A stretch of DNA of 24,894 nt from Thermoplasmata archaeon (GTDB lineage Archaea; Thermoplasmatota; Thermoplasmata; Lutacidiplasmatales; UBA184), in assembly GCA_030038885.1 (NCBI GenBank), contig JASHQY010000014.1, forward strand, positions 1 to 24,894, in the 5' to 3' direction. The notes below the pieces were generated by a model. The model saw only the letters and a list, made by a program, of their open reading frames with translations, was not told the DNA's origin and did not search any database. Numbering within the stretch: the stretch's first letter is position 1; the number at the start of each line of letters is the position of its first letter. Positions 7,392 through 14,296 of the stretch are shown here, piece by piece. The position numbers and the translations under genes are program-made.

Positions 7392-8183
7392 TCACGGCGG
7401 GGGCACGGCGTCCGGTCCGTGGGCGAACGGCACCGGCTGGCCGCGGATCGGCTCCCGCGCGATGTCGAGCCGCTTGCGCGCGAGGAACAGAAGGTTGTGG
7501 TACCCGTCGCGCCAGCTCGAGAGCTTCGGCCGGCCCCACCGCTCCCCGTAGCGGATCGGCACCTCGGCGATCCGGAGCCCCCGGAGCACGGCCTCGATTT
7601 TCAACTCCTCGCTGAACGCCATCCCGTCCTGGTCCAAGTGGACGCGGTCGAGGATCTCGCGGCGGAACACCCAGAAGCCGCTCTGGCTGTCCTCGAGCGG
7701 CCCGCCGGGCATCTCCCGTAGGTAGCGGTGGTAGGCGACGCGCAGGAAGAGGTTCAGGATCCGGTTCCCGATCCGGTGCTCGGTCGTCATCGCGCGGCGG
7801 TCGACGAACGCCATCCGGTTCCCCGTCAGGAAATCGAGGTGCTCGTCGAGGAGGCGCCGCACGAGCGTCGGGATCGTCTCGACCGGATACGTCGCGTCCC
7901 CGTCCGCGGTCGCGATCACGTCGCCCTGGGCGGCCGCGAACCCGGTCTTGTAGGCCCGGCCGTAGCCCGGACGCGGTTCGACGAGCACCTGGGCCCCCTC
8001 GGCCTTCGCGATCGCGACGGTCGCGTCGGCCGAGGCCCCGTCGACCACGATCACCTCCCAGTCGATCGGGCCCGCGGCGAAGAGCGTGCGGTTCGCCCGC
8101 TCCGCGGCGGCGCGGAACGAGCGGAGCACGTGGCCGATCGACTCGGCCTCGTCCAGCGTGGGGACGACGAGCGACGCACGCAT
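7392..8183 (-). CDS. Family 2 glycosyltransferase (dolichyl-phosphate hexosyltransferase-like)
   Basis: A 263-residue GT-A glycosyltransferase without a membrane anchor. It opens with SLVVPTLDEAESIGHVL, has the nucleotide-site Asp in VIVVDGASADATV, and carries the metal-binding D-x-D motif in TADGDATYP (Asp94, Asp96). The later EDSQSGFWVFRREIL and RYGERWGRPKLSSWRDGYHNL segments are typical of archaeal enzymes close to dolichyl-phosphate mannose/glucose synthases. A role in charging a lipid carrier for N-glycosylation or in envelope glycans is an inference; the sugar cannot be read from sequence. The ATG at 8183 is fixed by the VVPT start. The CTTAAG palindrome 28 bases upstream is shared with the divergent archease gene. 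Confidence 0.88.
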   Translation of the reverse strand: MRASLVVPTLDEAESIGHVLRSFRAAAERANRTLFAAGPIDWEVIVVDGASADATVAIAKAEGAQVLVEPRPGYGRAYKTGFAAAQGDVIATADGDATYPVETIPTLVRRLLDEHLDFLTGNRMAFVDRRAMTTEHRIGNRILNLFLRVAYHRYLREMPGGPLEDSQSGFWVFRREILDRVHLDQDGMAFSEELKIEAVLRGLRIAEVPIRYGERWGRPKLSSWRDGYHNLLFLARKRLDIAREPIRGQPVPFAHGPDAVPPP

Positions 8184-8211
8184 GGGTGCGCGTGCTAGGG
8201 TGCGACGACCG

Positions 8212-8217
8212 CTTAAG
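8212..8217. promoter_or_regulatory. Palindromic CTTAAG TATA-like box serving two divergent genes
   Basis: CTTAAG reads the same on both strands. It lies 28 bases before the glycosyltransferase ATG (8183, minus) and ends 23 bases before the presumed archease start (8241, plus). No second AT-rich element exists in this short spacer, so one box probably drives both directions. Confidence 0.55.
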
Positions 8218-8240
8218 GCCGTCGCGCGCGTACGGCCCGC

Positions 8241-8687
8241 ACGACCGCGCTCCCCGCGTCCCGAGCGACCGTCCGGCGCTGGGGGCGCTTCCCGACGACC
8301 GCCGACGTCGGGATCTGGGCGACCGGGCCCACGACCGCCGCGCTGTTCGAGGCGCTCGGGCTCGGCCTGTTCGCGCTGATCACCGACCGGTCCCGGGTCC
8401 GGCCCCGCGCGGAGCGCGCGGTCAGCGCGTCGGGCGCGGATCCGGCGGCGCTGGTCGTCGCCTACCTCTCCCAGCTGCTCCTGCTCCAGCAGACCGAGGG
8501 GTTCCTCGCGCGCGAGATCCGCGCGCGCCCGCTCGGCGATCCGCCGACCGCACTCGTCGCGAGCGTGACCGGCGAGGTGTTCGACCCGGCGCGCCACACG
8601 GCGCGGACCGAGGTCAAGGCCGTGACCCTCCACCGGCTCGCGATCGACCTCGAGCGCGGGCGCGCCCGGGTCATCGTCGACATCTAG
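8241..8687 (+). CDS. Archease, with no canonical start codon
   Basis: Archease activates the RtcB tRNA-splicing ligase by promoting GMP transfer. The frame ending at TAG 8685-8687 encodes the full family pattern: RRWGRFPTTADVGIWATG, LFALITDRSRV, LVVAYLSQLLLLQQTEGFL, VTGEVFDPARHTARTEVKAVTLHRL and the C-terminal RVIVDI. The Asp of TADVGI and the penultimate Asp, both known metal-site positions, are kept; the usual His of HTAD is Thr. In-frame TAA at 8214 closes the frame upstream, and between there and TADVGI no ATG, GTG or TTG occurs. I placed the start at ACG 8241, 23 bases after the CTTAAG box, giving 148 residues; an ATG there would be a textbook leaderless start. A sequencing error, a true ACG start or an upstream frameshift are the alternatives. 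Confidence 0.85.
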   Translation, partial: TTALPASRATVRRWGRFPTTADVGIWATGPTTAALFEALGLGLFALITDRSRVRPRAERAVSASGADPAALVVAYLSQLLLLQQTEGFLAREIRARPLGDPPTALVASVTGEVFDPARHTARTEVKAVTLHRLAIDLERGRARVIVDI

Positions 8688-8697
8688 GCCCGCGCGG

Positions 8698-9834
8698 TCA
8701 CGGCATCCGGTCGACGACCGCCCGCAGCGCGGCCCCGGGCGCGGGCAATCGGCCGGCCTTCCCGAGGATCCGCTCGAGCGCCGCGACCGTGACCAGGAGG
8801 TCCGGCCAGTCGGCGATCCCCATGTGGCCGATGCGGAAGATCTTCCCCGTGAGCGCGCCCTGGCCGCCCTGGACGAGCACGTTGTACTCCCGCTCGAGGA
8901 CCTTGCGGAGCTCCGGGTCGCCCATCCCGTCGGGGTTCCGCACCGCGGTGACGGTGTCGGACGCGTGCGCCCGGTCGGGGAAGAGCGAGAGCCCGAGCGC
9001 GTCGACCGCGCTCCGGGTCGCGTCGGCGAGCCGGTGGGTGCGCTCGAGCCGCCGCGCGAGGCCCTCCTCGCGCAGGAGCACGAGCGCCTCGCGGAGCGCG
9101 AGGAACAGGGGGACCGCCGGCGTCCACGGCGTGTCGTTCTTCTCGAGCGACTTCAGGTGGGCCGCGAGATCGAGGTAGAAGGTCCCCGGGTGGAGCGCGG
9201 CGACCGCGCGGTCGGAGAGGTGCACGAGCGCGAGGCCGGCGGGCGCGGCGAGTCCCTTCTGGCTCCCCGCGACGATCGCATCGATCCCCCAGCCGTCGAG
9301 GTCGACCGGGATCCCGGCGACCGCGCTGATCCCGTCCACGAGGAAGAGCGCGCCCGAGCGCCGCACCGCCGCCGCGATCGGGGCGAGGTCGTTCGCGAGC
9401 CCGACGCTCGTCTCGTTGTGCACGACGCAGACCGCGCCGACGTCGCCTGCCGCGAGCTCCGTCGCGACCGCGTCCGCGCCCAGCGGCTGGCCCCACGGGG
9501 CGGTGAGCGTCGTCACGCGGGAGGAGTACCTCCGGACGATCTGGTCGGTGCGCTCGCCGAAGTTGCCGTTCGAGAGGACGAGCGTGCGGCGGTCCCGCGG
9601 CACGAGCGCGGAGTAGACCGCCTCGAGGCCGGCGGTCCCGCTGCCGGAGAGGACGAGCTGGTGGCCCTTCGCGCCGAACAGCACCGGCAGGAGCTCGCGG
9701 ATCTCGGCGACGATCCCGTGGAAGTAGTCGCCGCGGTGGTTCAACGACGGCATCGACATCGCGCGCAGGACGCGCGGGTGGATGCGGACCGGCCCGGCGA
9801 TCAGGAACGTCGTCGTCTCGGGGTCGAACGTCAC
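8698..9834 (-). CDS. Class V aminotransferase (serine/alanine-glyoxylate or phosphoserine type)
   Basis: PLP-dependent fold-type I aminotransferase, 378 residues, cytosolic. Features include the N-terminal LIAGPVRIHPRVLRAM, the cofactor-phosphate loop SGSGTAGLEAV (63-73), Asp168 in LFLVDGISAVAG, and the Schiff-base lysine Lys193 in VAGSQKGLAAPAG. A C-terminal small domain ends with GKIFRIGHMG. It belongs with alanine/serine-glyoxylate aminotransferases, a group that in some methanogens supplies phosphoserine aminotransferase activity. Its GTG start overlaps the stop of the phosphoglycerate dehydrogenase gene (GTGA at 9831-9834), so the two are translationally coupled. I infer that it makes phosphoserine from 3-phosphohydroxypyruvate, though a glyoxylate-using role is possible. 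Confidence 0.88.
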   Translation of the reverse strand: MTFDPETTTFLIAGPVRIHPRVLRAMSMPSLNHRGDYFHGIVAEIRELLPVLFGAKGHQLVLSGSGTAGLEAVYSALVPRDRRTLVLSNGNFGERTDQIVRRYSSRVTTLTAPWGQPLGADAVATELAAGDVGAVCVVHNETSVGLANDLAPIAAAVRRSGALFLVDGISAVAGIPVDLDGWGIDAIVAGSQKGLAAPAGLALVHLSDRAVAALHPGTFYLDLAAHLKSLEKNDTPWTPAVPLFLALREALVLLREEGLARRLERTHRLADATRSAVDALGLSLFPDRAHASDTVTAVRNPDGMGDPELRKVLEREYNVLVQGGQGALTGKIFRIGHMGIADWPDLLVTVAALERILGKAGRLPAPGAALRAVVDRMP

Positions 9835-10784
9835 GGCCGGCCTCCCGGGGGCGGCGGGACGAGCGCGACCAGCGGCTCGCCCCGGAGCGCGCGCAGCACC
9901 TCGTCGACGATCTCGGCTCCGGCCCGCCCCTGGCCCTCGACGGTCATCGCGCCGACGTGCGGGGTGGCGATCACGTTCGGCAGCTCCACGAGTTCTCGGT
10001 GCACGGGAGGTTCCACCTCGAAGACGTCGAGCGCGGCCCCGGCCAGGCGGCCGGACTTCAGCGCGGCGAGCAGGGCGGCTTCGTCGACCAGCGGGCCGCG
10101 CGCGACGTTCACGAGGAAGGCGCCCGGCTTCAGCCGGGCGAACGCGCGCGCGTCGAGGAGGTGGTGGTTCTCCGCCGTCAGCGCCGCGTGGACGCTCAGG
10201 AGGTCCGAGCGGTCGAGGAGCGCGTCCCACGGCACGATCTCGGTGCGGTCGACCGCCGCCGGCACGAACGGGTCGTAGGCGATCGTCACCGCGCCGAACG
10301 GCGCGAGCCGGCGCGCGATCTCGCGCGCGATCCGTCCGTAGCCGACGAACCCGACGGTCTTGCCGAGCAGCTCGCGGCCGTGCGCGCTGCGCTCCCAGCG
10401 GCCGGCGCGGGTCGACGCGATCGCCGGGAGGAGCCCGCGGACCAGGAGCAGGTAGAACGCGACCGTCAGCTCGGCGACGCTCGCGGTCGCGGCCGTCGGC
10501 GCGTTCACGACGCGGATCCCGCGGGCCGCCGCCGCGGCCTGGTCGACGTTGTCGACCCCGACCCCGGCGCGCGCGATCAGCGTCAGCCGGGGCGCCCCAC
10601 GCAGGAGGGCGGCCGTCACCTTCGTGCGGCTGCGGACGATCAGGATCTCGGCGTCCGCGAGCGCCGCCGGGAGGGTGGTGGGGTCGCCGCTCGCGTCGAC
10701 GATCCGGCACGGACCGGCCCGCAGCCGCTCGAGCGCGGCCCGGTCGATCGGGTCGGCGACGACCACGAGCGGAGCCTCGGGCAT
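9831..10784 (-). CDS. serA: D-3-phosphoglycerate dehydrogenase (ACT-less D-2-hydroxyacid dehydrogenase)
   Basis: NAD-dependent D-2-hydroxyacid dehydrogenase, 317 residues. Substrate and hinge motifs (IVRSRTKV, ARAGVGVDNVD at 71-81) are followed by the Rossmann motif VGFVGYGRIAREIA (144-157), then the catalytic triad Arg229 (NVARGPLVDE), Glu258 (VFEVEPP) and His276 (ATPHVGAMT). The GVGVDNVD, NAPTA and HVGA segments favour SerA over lactate or glyoxylate enzymes. The protein stops after the catalytic unit; the C-terminal ACT domain that gives serine feedback control in longer SerA forms is missing. It overlaps the downstream aminotransferase by 4 bases, which supports a serine-pathway pair; no serB is in view. 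An AT-richer patch (plus strand AAAACGG at 10810) lies about 25 bases before the ATG. Confidence 0.88.
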   Translation of the reverse strand: MPEAPLVVVADPIDRAALERLRAGPCRIVDASGDPTTLPAALADAEILIVRSRTKVTAALLRGAPRLTLIARAGVGVDNVDQAAAAARGIRVVNAPTAATASVAELTVAFYLLLVRGLLPAIASTRAGRWERSAHGRELLGKTVGFVGYGRIAREIARRLAPFGAVTIAYDPFVPAAVDRTEIVPWDALLDRSDLLSVHAALTAENHHLLDARAFARLKPGAFLVNVARGPLVDEAALLAALKSGRLAGAALDVFEVEPPVHRELVELPNVIATPHVGAMTVEGQGRAGAEIVDEVLRALRGEPLVALVPPPPGGRP

Positions 10785-10855
10785 CGCGGCCCCGACCCCC
10801 GACCGGGGGAAAACGGTTTGGTGCGGCGTCCCGAGTCGCGCCGCGGGGCGGGACG

Positions 10856-11806
10856 CTACGCGACCTTCGGGACCGCGGTCCGCTCGACCGCCGTCCGCAC
10901 GATCTCCTCGCCGCGGACGCCCCGGATCCACGGTTCGGGCTTCACGAGCACGCGGTGGGCGAGCGCGGGGATCGCGAGGGCCTTCACGTCGTCCGGCAGC
11001 ACGAAGTCCCGGCCGCCGAGCAGCGCGCGCGCCCGGGAGAGCTTCTGCAGCGCGAGCGAGCCCCGCGGCGACGCCCCGACCTCCACCCGGGCGTCGGCGC
11101 GCGTCGCGCGCACGAGGTCGACGATGTACCCCTCGACCGTCGGCTCGAGCTCGATGTCCTCGACCGCGCGCTGGAGGTCCTGGAACTGGGCGAGGGTCGT
11201 GACGCCCGCGACCGCCGCGTTCTCCTGCTTGCGCGCCCGGCGGCGCTCGAGGATCGAGCGCTCCTCCTCGGGGGACGGGTAGCCGACCCGCAGCCGGAGG
11301 ACGAACCGGTCGACCTGCGCCTCGGGCAGGGGGTACGTGCCCTCGAGCTCGAGCGGGTTCTCGGTCGCGAGCACGAGGAACGGGCGGGGGAGCGGGTACG
11401 TCGACCGCTCGCTCGTGACCTGGAACTCCTGCATCGCCTCGAGCAGGGACGACTGGACCTTCGGCGGCGCGCGGTTGATCTCGTCGGCGAGCAGAACGTT
11501 CGTGAAGATCGGTCCCGGGCGGAACCGGAACTCCCCCTTCTGCGGGTCGAGGATCTCGCTGCCGGTGATGTCGTGCGGCAATAGGTCGGCCGTGAACTGG
11601 ATCCGCTGGAACGCGAGCCCGAGCGCCGCCGCGAACGACTTCGCCATCAGCGTCTTGCCGAGCCCGGGCAAATCCTCGATCAGGATGTGGCCGTCCGCGA
11701 CCAGGCCCGTGAGGATCGTGTCGAGCGCGTCGTTCCGGCCGACCACCGCCGTGGCGACCGCCGCCCGGATCGTCTCCGCCACGCCGCGGGCCTCCTCGCT
11801 CTTCAT
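10856..11806 (-). CDS. MoxR-family AAA+ ATPase
   Basis: AAA+ ATPase of the MoxR type, 316 residues, cytosolic chaperone-like motor. It has the Walker A EDLPGLGKT (44-52), the FTADLLPHDITGSEI segment that marks MoxR proteins, Walker B LLADEINRAPP (105-115), sensor 1 in LATENPLELEGTYPLPEAQVDRF, and the C-terminal ASPRGSLALQKLSRARALL lid. MoxR proteins act with DUF58 and VWA partners, often to assemble or activate enzymes or envelope complexes. Here the DUF58/DUF4129 operon lies just upstream on the same strand, across a 266-base spacer. A CTTATA box lies 31 bases before the ATG and GGAGG is close to the start, so it has its own promoter and probably a short leader. Confidence 0.93.
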   Translation of the reverse strand: MKSEEARGVAETIRAAVATAVVGRNDALDTILTGLVADGHILIEDLPGLGKTLMAKSFAAALGLAFQRIQFTADLLPHDITGSEILDPQKGEFRFRPGPIFTNVLLADEINRAPPKVQSSLLEAMQEFQVTSERSTYPLPRPFLVLATENPLELEGTYPLPEAQVDRFVLRLRVGYPSPEEERSILERRRARKQENAAVAGVTTLAQFQDLQRAVEDIELEPTVEGYIVDLVRATRADARVEVGASPRGSLALQKLSRARALLGGRDFVLPDDVKALAIPALAHRVLVKPEPWIRGVRGEEIVRTAVERTAVPKVA

Positions 11807-11837
11807 CCGAACCCTCCGCCCCGCGAGCCCCTTCCCC

Positions 11838-11843
11838 TATAAG
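11838..11843 (-). promoter_or_regulatory. TATA box for the MoxR gene
   Basis: CTTATA on the minus strand, 31 bases before the ATG at 11806. The start has GGAGG within about 12 bases, so a leader of a few bases with a ribosome-binding site is likely. Confidence 0.55.
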
Positions 11844-12072
11844 GGCCGGCGGCGGGCCGGGCCCGCCCCCGTGTGCCCCGGCCCTAACGATCCGCGTCAC
11901 GGTAGGCGATCGCCCTCTCGGCGGTCTGACCCGGACCGGGGGTGTCGGACACCGGGGTTGTCCTCACGTCATCCTCGGCGGACGACCCGTCCGCGTTGAG
12001 TCGAGAGGGACCCTTCGACGGTACCCGGGCGCGGCCGAGGGGCCGCACCGTCCGGCGCACCGGCCGGCCGCC
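11844..12072. other. Spacer with several hairpins; no gene recognised
   Basis: Between the MoxR promoter and the stop of the six-helix membrane protein gene I see no convincing reading frame, but there are three inverted repeats: GGTGTC/GACACC at 11941-11953, GTCGA(g)AGGG with CCCTTCGAC at 12000-12019, and GCGGCC/GGCCGC around GAGG at 12031-12046. A TATA-like CGTATAGG (minus strand, about 12074-12081) sits at its upstream edge over the preceding gene's stop codon. An unannotated structured RNA or a termination region are both possible. Confidence 0.4.
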
Positions 12073-12597
12073 CTATACGGTTTCTGCCGCGTCGCGGTCG
12101 AACAGCCCGGGGCGGGCCGCGAGGAACGCGAGCGCGACGACCGCCGCGACCGCGAGCCCGCCCGCCACCCCGAGGGACGCCGCCGAGGACGGCAGGAGGT
12201 CGCTCGACGCCCACGCGATGCCGACCCCGAGCGCGGGCACGGCCCACTCGACCAGCCCCCGCGTCGGGCCGGCCGCCGGGCGGTACGGGTCGTCGGCCAG
12301 CCACGCGACGAACACCACCCCGCCGACCCCGACGAACAGGACCGGCACCCCACCGACCGGGGCGGAGGCGGCGAGGGCCCCGAGCGCGACGAGGACCGGC
12401 ACCGGGAACGCCGAGCGGACCCGGGGCCATCGGACCCCGCGCAGCCCGACCCCGGCGGCGATCCCCGCCGCGGCGATCAGGAACGCGAGGGCCGTCGGCA
12501 GGACGCTCTCGTACGCGATCGCGGCGGCCGCGACCGCGAGGACCGGCAGGGTCGGGCCGAGCGGGGAGCGGACGTTCCCGCCGGCGGTCGCGCTCAC
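12073..12597 (-). CDS. Six-helix membrane protein, last gene of the DUF58 operon
   Basis: I do not recognise a family. The 174 residues contain about six hydrophobic helices (roughly 14-31, 33-51, 63-79, 83-100, 115-132, 142-162) joined by very short loops, so it is an integral membrane protein with almost no soluble part. The C-terminal tail ARPGLFDRDAAETV is charged. The GTG start overlaps the DUF58 stop (GTGA at 12594-12597), so it is translated by coupling and is very likely a partner of the DUF58 and DUF4129 proteins. A TATA-like element overlies its stop codon. It could be a structural membrane subunit of a MoxR/DUF58 complex; that is inference from position only. Confidence 0.75.
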   Translation of the reverse strand: MSATAGGNVRSPLGPTLPVLAVAAAAIAYESVLPTALAFLIAAAGIAAGVGLRGVRWPRVRSAFPVPVLVALGALAASAPVGGVPVLFVGVGGVVFVAWLADDPYRPAAGPTRGLVEWAVPALGVGIAWASSDLLPSSAASLGVAGGLAVAAVVALAFLAARPGLFDRDAAETV

Positions 12598-13892
12598 CAG
12601 CCCCTCCCGATCCGGCCCGGCCGGCGGAGGAGCTCGACCAGGCCGCCGACCGTCCAGTAGTCCTCCCAGTCGACCACGGGGGCGTCCCGCCAGGTCTGGG
12701 CGATGCGCCGGCGGCGCAGGAGGTGGGCGATGCGGGTGATCAGCTGCCCGTCCTCGCCCGACGAGAACTCGGACTCGATGATCAGCGGGAGCGGCGACGG
12801 GCTCAGGACCACCACGGGAAAACCGCGCCGGCGCACGAACGGCACCAGATGGGCCGACGCCTCGTCCGCGAGGCTCGACAGGAGGATCGTCGTCACGCCC
12901 GGCGGGAAGTACCGGCGCAACGCGACCGCGCACCGCTCCGACGGGCCGGGCGCGGTGGTCATCCGGGCGGCGAGCAGCGCGCGGCGGATCCGCAGCCGCT
13001 GGGTCCGCCCGCCCGCGAGCGGCACCGCGTCCAGGAACTCCCCGTAGATCGCGAGGCCGACGCGCGCGCGCTCGCGCAGGAACGACTCCGAGATCCCGTG
13101 GGCGGCGGCCAGCGCGAGCGAGAACAGCTGCGCATCGACCCAGGGGCCGAGGCTCGACGGCCGCGCGTCGATCAGGATCAGGACGTCCCCGGTCCGTTCG
13201 ACCCGGAACTCGTTCGCGAGCAGGCGGCCCGCGCGGGCGGTCGCCGTCCAGTTGATCCGGCGCGGCGGCTCGGTGGGGGTCGCCTCGCGGATCCCGAAGA
13301 ACTCCCCGCTCGGGCCGACCCCGCGGGAGATCGTCTCGCCCGGCAGGGCGATCGTCCGCTCGAGGTGGACCGAGCCGATGCGCACCAGCTCCGCGGGGAA
13401 GCGCTCGACGAGCAGCGTCGGCGGGTCCTGGTAGACCGACCGCTCGACCAGGTCGGCCGGGTCCCGCCAGCTGACCCGCGGCGGAGGCACCGGGACGACC
13501 AGCGGCTCGGGCGCGGTCCACGCGAGGGCGAACCGGATCGTCCGGGCGTCGCGCTCGATCCGGGCCGGCGCCCGCGCGACGAGCCCGGGCGGCACGGGGA
13601 ACTGCACGACGATGTCCCGCGCGTCGGTCGGCGCCTCGAACCCGAGGGTCCCCGTGACGTCAACGTCCCGGCCCGTACCGCCGATCTGCCAGTCGACCGC
13701 GGCACGGGGTGACGCACGGGGTCCGAGGAGCCCGGCCGCGATCGGCGCGAGGAGCAGCGGGACCGCGAGGAAGAGCGGCGCGGGGTTCGGGATCGCGAGC
13801 CCGGCCCCGACGAGCGCGACCCCGGCCCCGAACAGGAGGTACGCACGGGGCCGCCAGCGGAAGGTCGACGGGCGCTGCCCTCGCGCGCTCAC
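12594..13892 (-). CDS. DUF58 domain protein
   Basis: A 432-residue protein of the DUF58 family, the standard neighbour of MoxR ATPases. Two membrane helices near the N-terminus (about residues 14-30 and 34-51, with AYLLFGAGVALVGAGLA and PLFLAVPLLLAPIAAGLL) are followed by a beta-rich domain, the hallmark segment RRINWTATARAGRLLANEF, and a Rossmann-like von Willebrand A-type region starting at DVLILIDARPS. The aspartate of that strand is present but the full MIDAS D-x-S-x-S is not obvious. The GTG start overlaps the upstream stop (GTGA at 13889-13892) and its own stop overlaps the next start. The role is inferred: the membrane-anchored target or adaptor of the nearby MoxR ATPase. Confidence 0.88.
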   Translation of the reverse strand: MSARGQRPSTFRWRPRAYLLFGAGVALVGAGLAIPNPAPLFLAVPLLLAPIAAGLLGPRASPRAAVDWQIGGTGRDVDVTGTLGFEAPTDARDIVVQFPVPPGLVARAPARIERDARTIRFALAWTAPEPLVVPVPPPRVSWRDPADLVERSVYQDPPTLLVERFPAELVRIGSVHLERTIALPGETISRGVGPSGEFFGIREATPTEPPRRINWTATARAGRLLANEFRVERTGDVLILIDARPSSLGPWVDAQLFSLALAAAHGISESFLRERARVGLAIYGEFLDAVPLAGGRTQRLRIRRALLAARMTTAPGPSERCAVALRRYFPPGVTTILLSSLADEASAHLVPFVRRRGFPVVVLSPSPLPLIIESEFSSGEDGQLITRIAHLLRRRRIAQTWRDAPVVDWEDYWTVGGLVELLRRPGRIGRGW

Positions 13893-14296
13893 GCGCGGAC
13901 CTCCAGGTCGTCGAGGCGACGGCGGACGTACTCCCGGAAGTCCGAGCGGGAGAGCGACGTGATCTCGGTCATCTCGCGGTTCGTCCGGCCGGGGAGCTCG
14001 GGGGTCGGGCCCATCCGCTCGATCCGGTCGAGCGTCGCGACGATCTCCTCCCGGCCGAGGCGGCCGGAGCGGAAGCCGAAGCGGAAGAGGTAGACGTCCC
14101 GCTCGATCGGACGCTCGGGCGCGGGCGGCTCCTCGGCCCGGGCGTCGAACCAGGCTCCGAGGAAGAGCCACCCCGCGGCGATCACCGCCGCCGCGGCCGC
14201 CGGGGCCGCGAACGCGAGGTTCTTGCCCGCCCAGACCGCGATGCCGGTCGCCGCGAGCGCGGCGCCGATCAGCAGTCCCGCCACCGTGGGGTTCAT
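13889..14296 (-). CDS. Small two-helix membrane protein of the DUF58 operon
   Basis: Not recognised as a named family. The 135 residues begin with two membrane helices (about 5-22 and 28-50), then a Pro/Glu-rich linker and a charged cytoplasmic domain: RDVYLFRFGFRSGRLGREEIVATLDRIERMG, then TNREMTEITSLSRSDFREYVRRRLDDLEV. The second part looks like two short amphipathic helices and could be a docking module. Its ATG overlaps the DUF4129 gene stop (ATGA at 14293-14296) and its stop overlaps the DUF58 start, which places it firmly within the operon and suggests equal dosage with its neighbours. It is a good candidate for a missing linker subunit of archaeal MoxR/DUF58 machines. Confidence 0.75.
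   Translation of the reverse strand: MNPTVAGLLIGAALAATGIAVWAGKNLAFAAPAAAAAVIAAGWLFLGAWFDARAEEPPAPERPIERDVYLFRFGFRSGRLGREEIVATLDRIERMGPTPELPGRTNREMTEITSLSRSDFREYVRRRLDDLEVRA

Noticed and set aside
8241..8310. Archease as a pseudogene
   Set aside because: Only the start codon is non-canonical; every downstream motif is intact and in one frame, so decay is unlikely.
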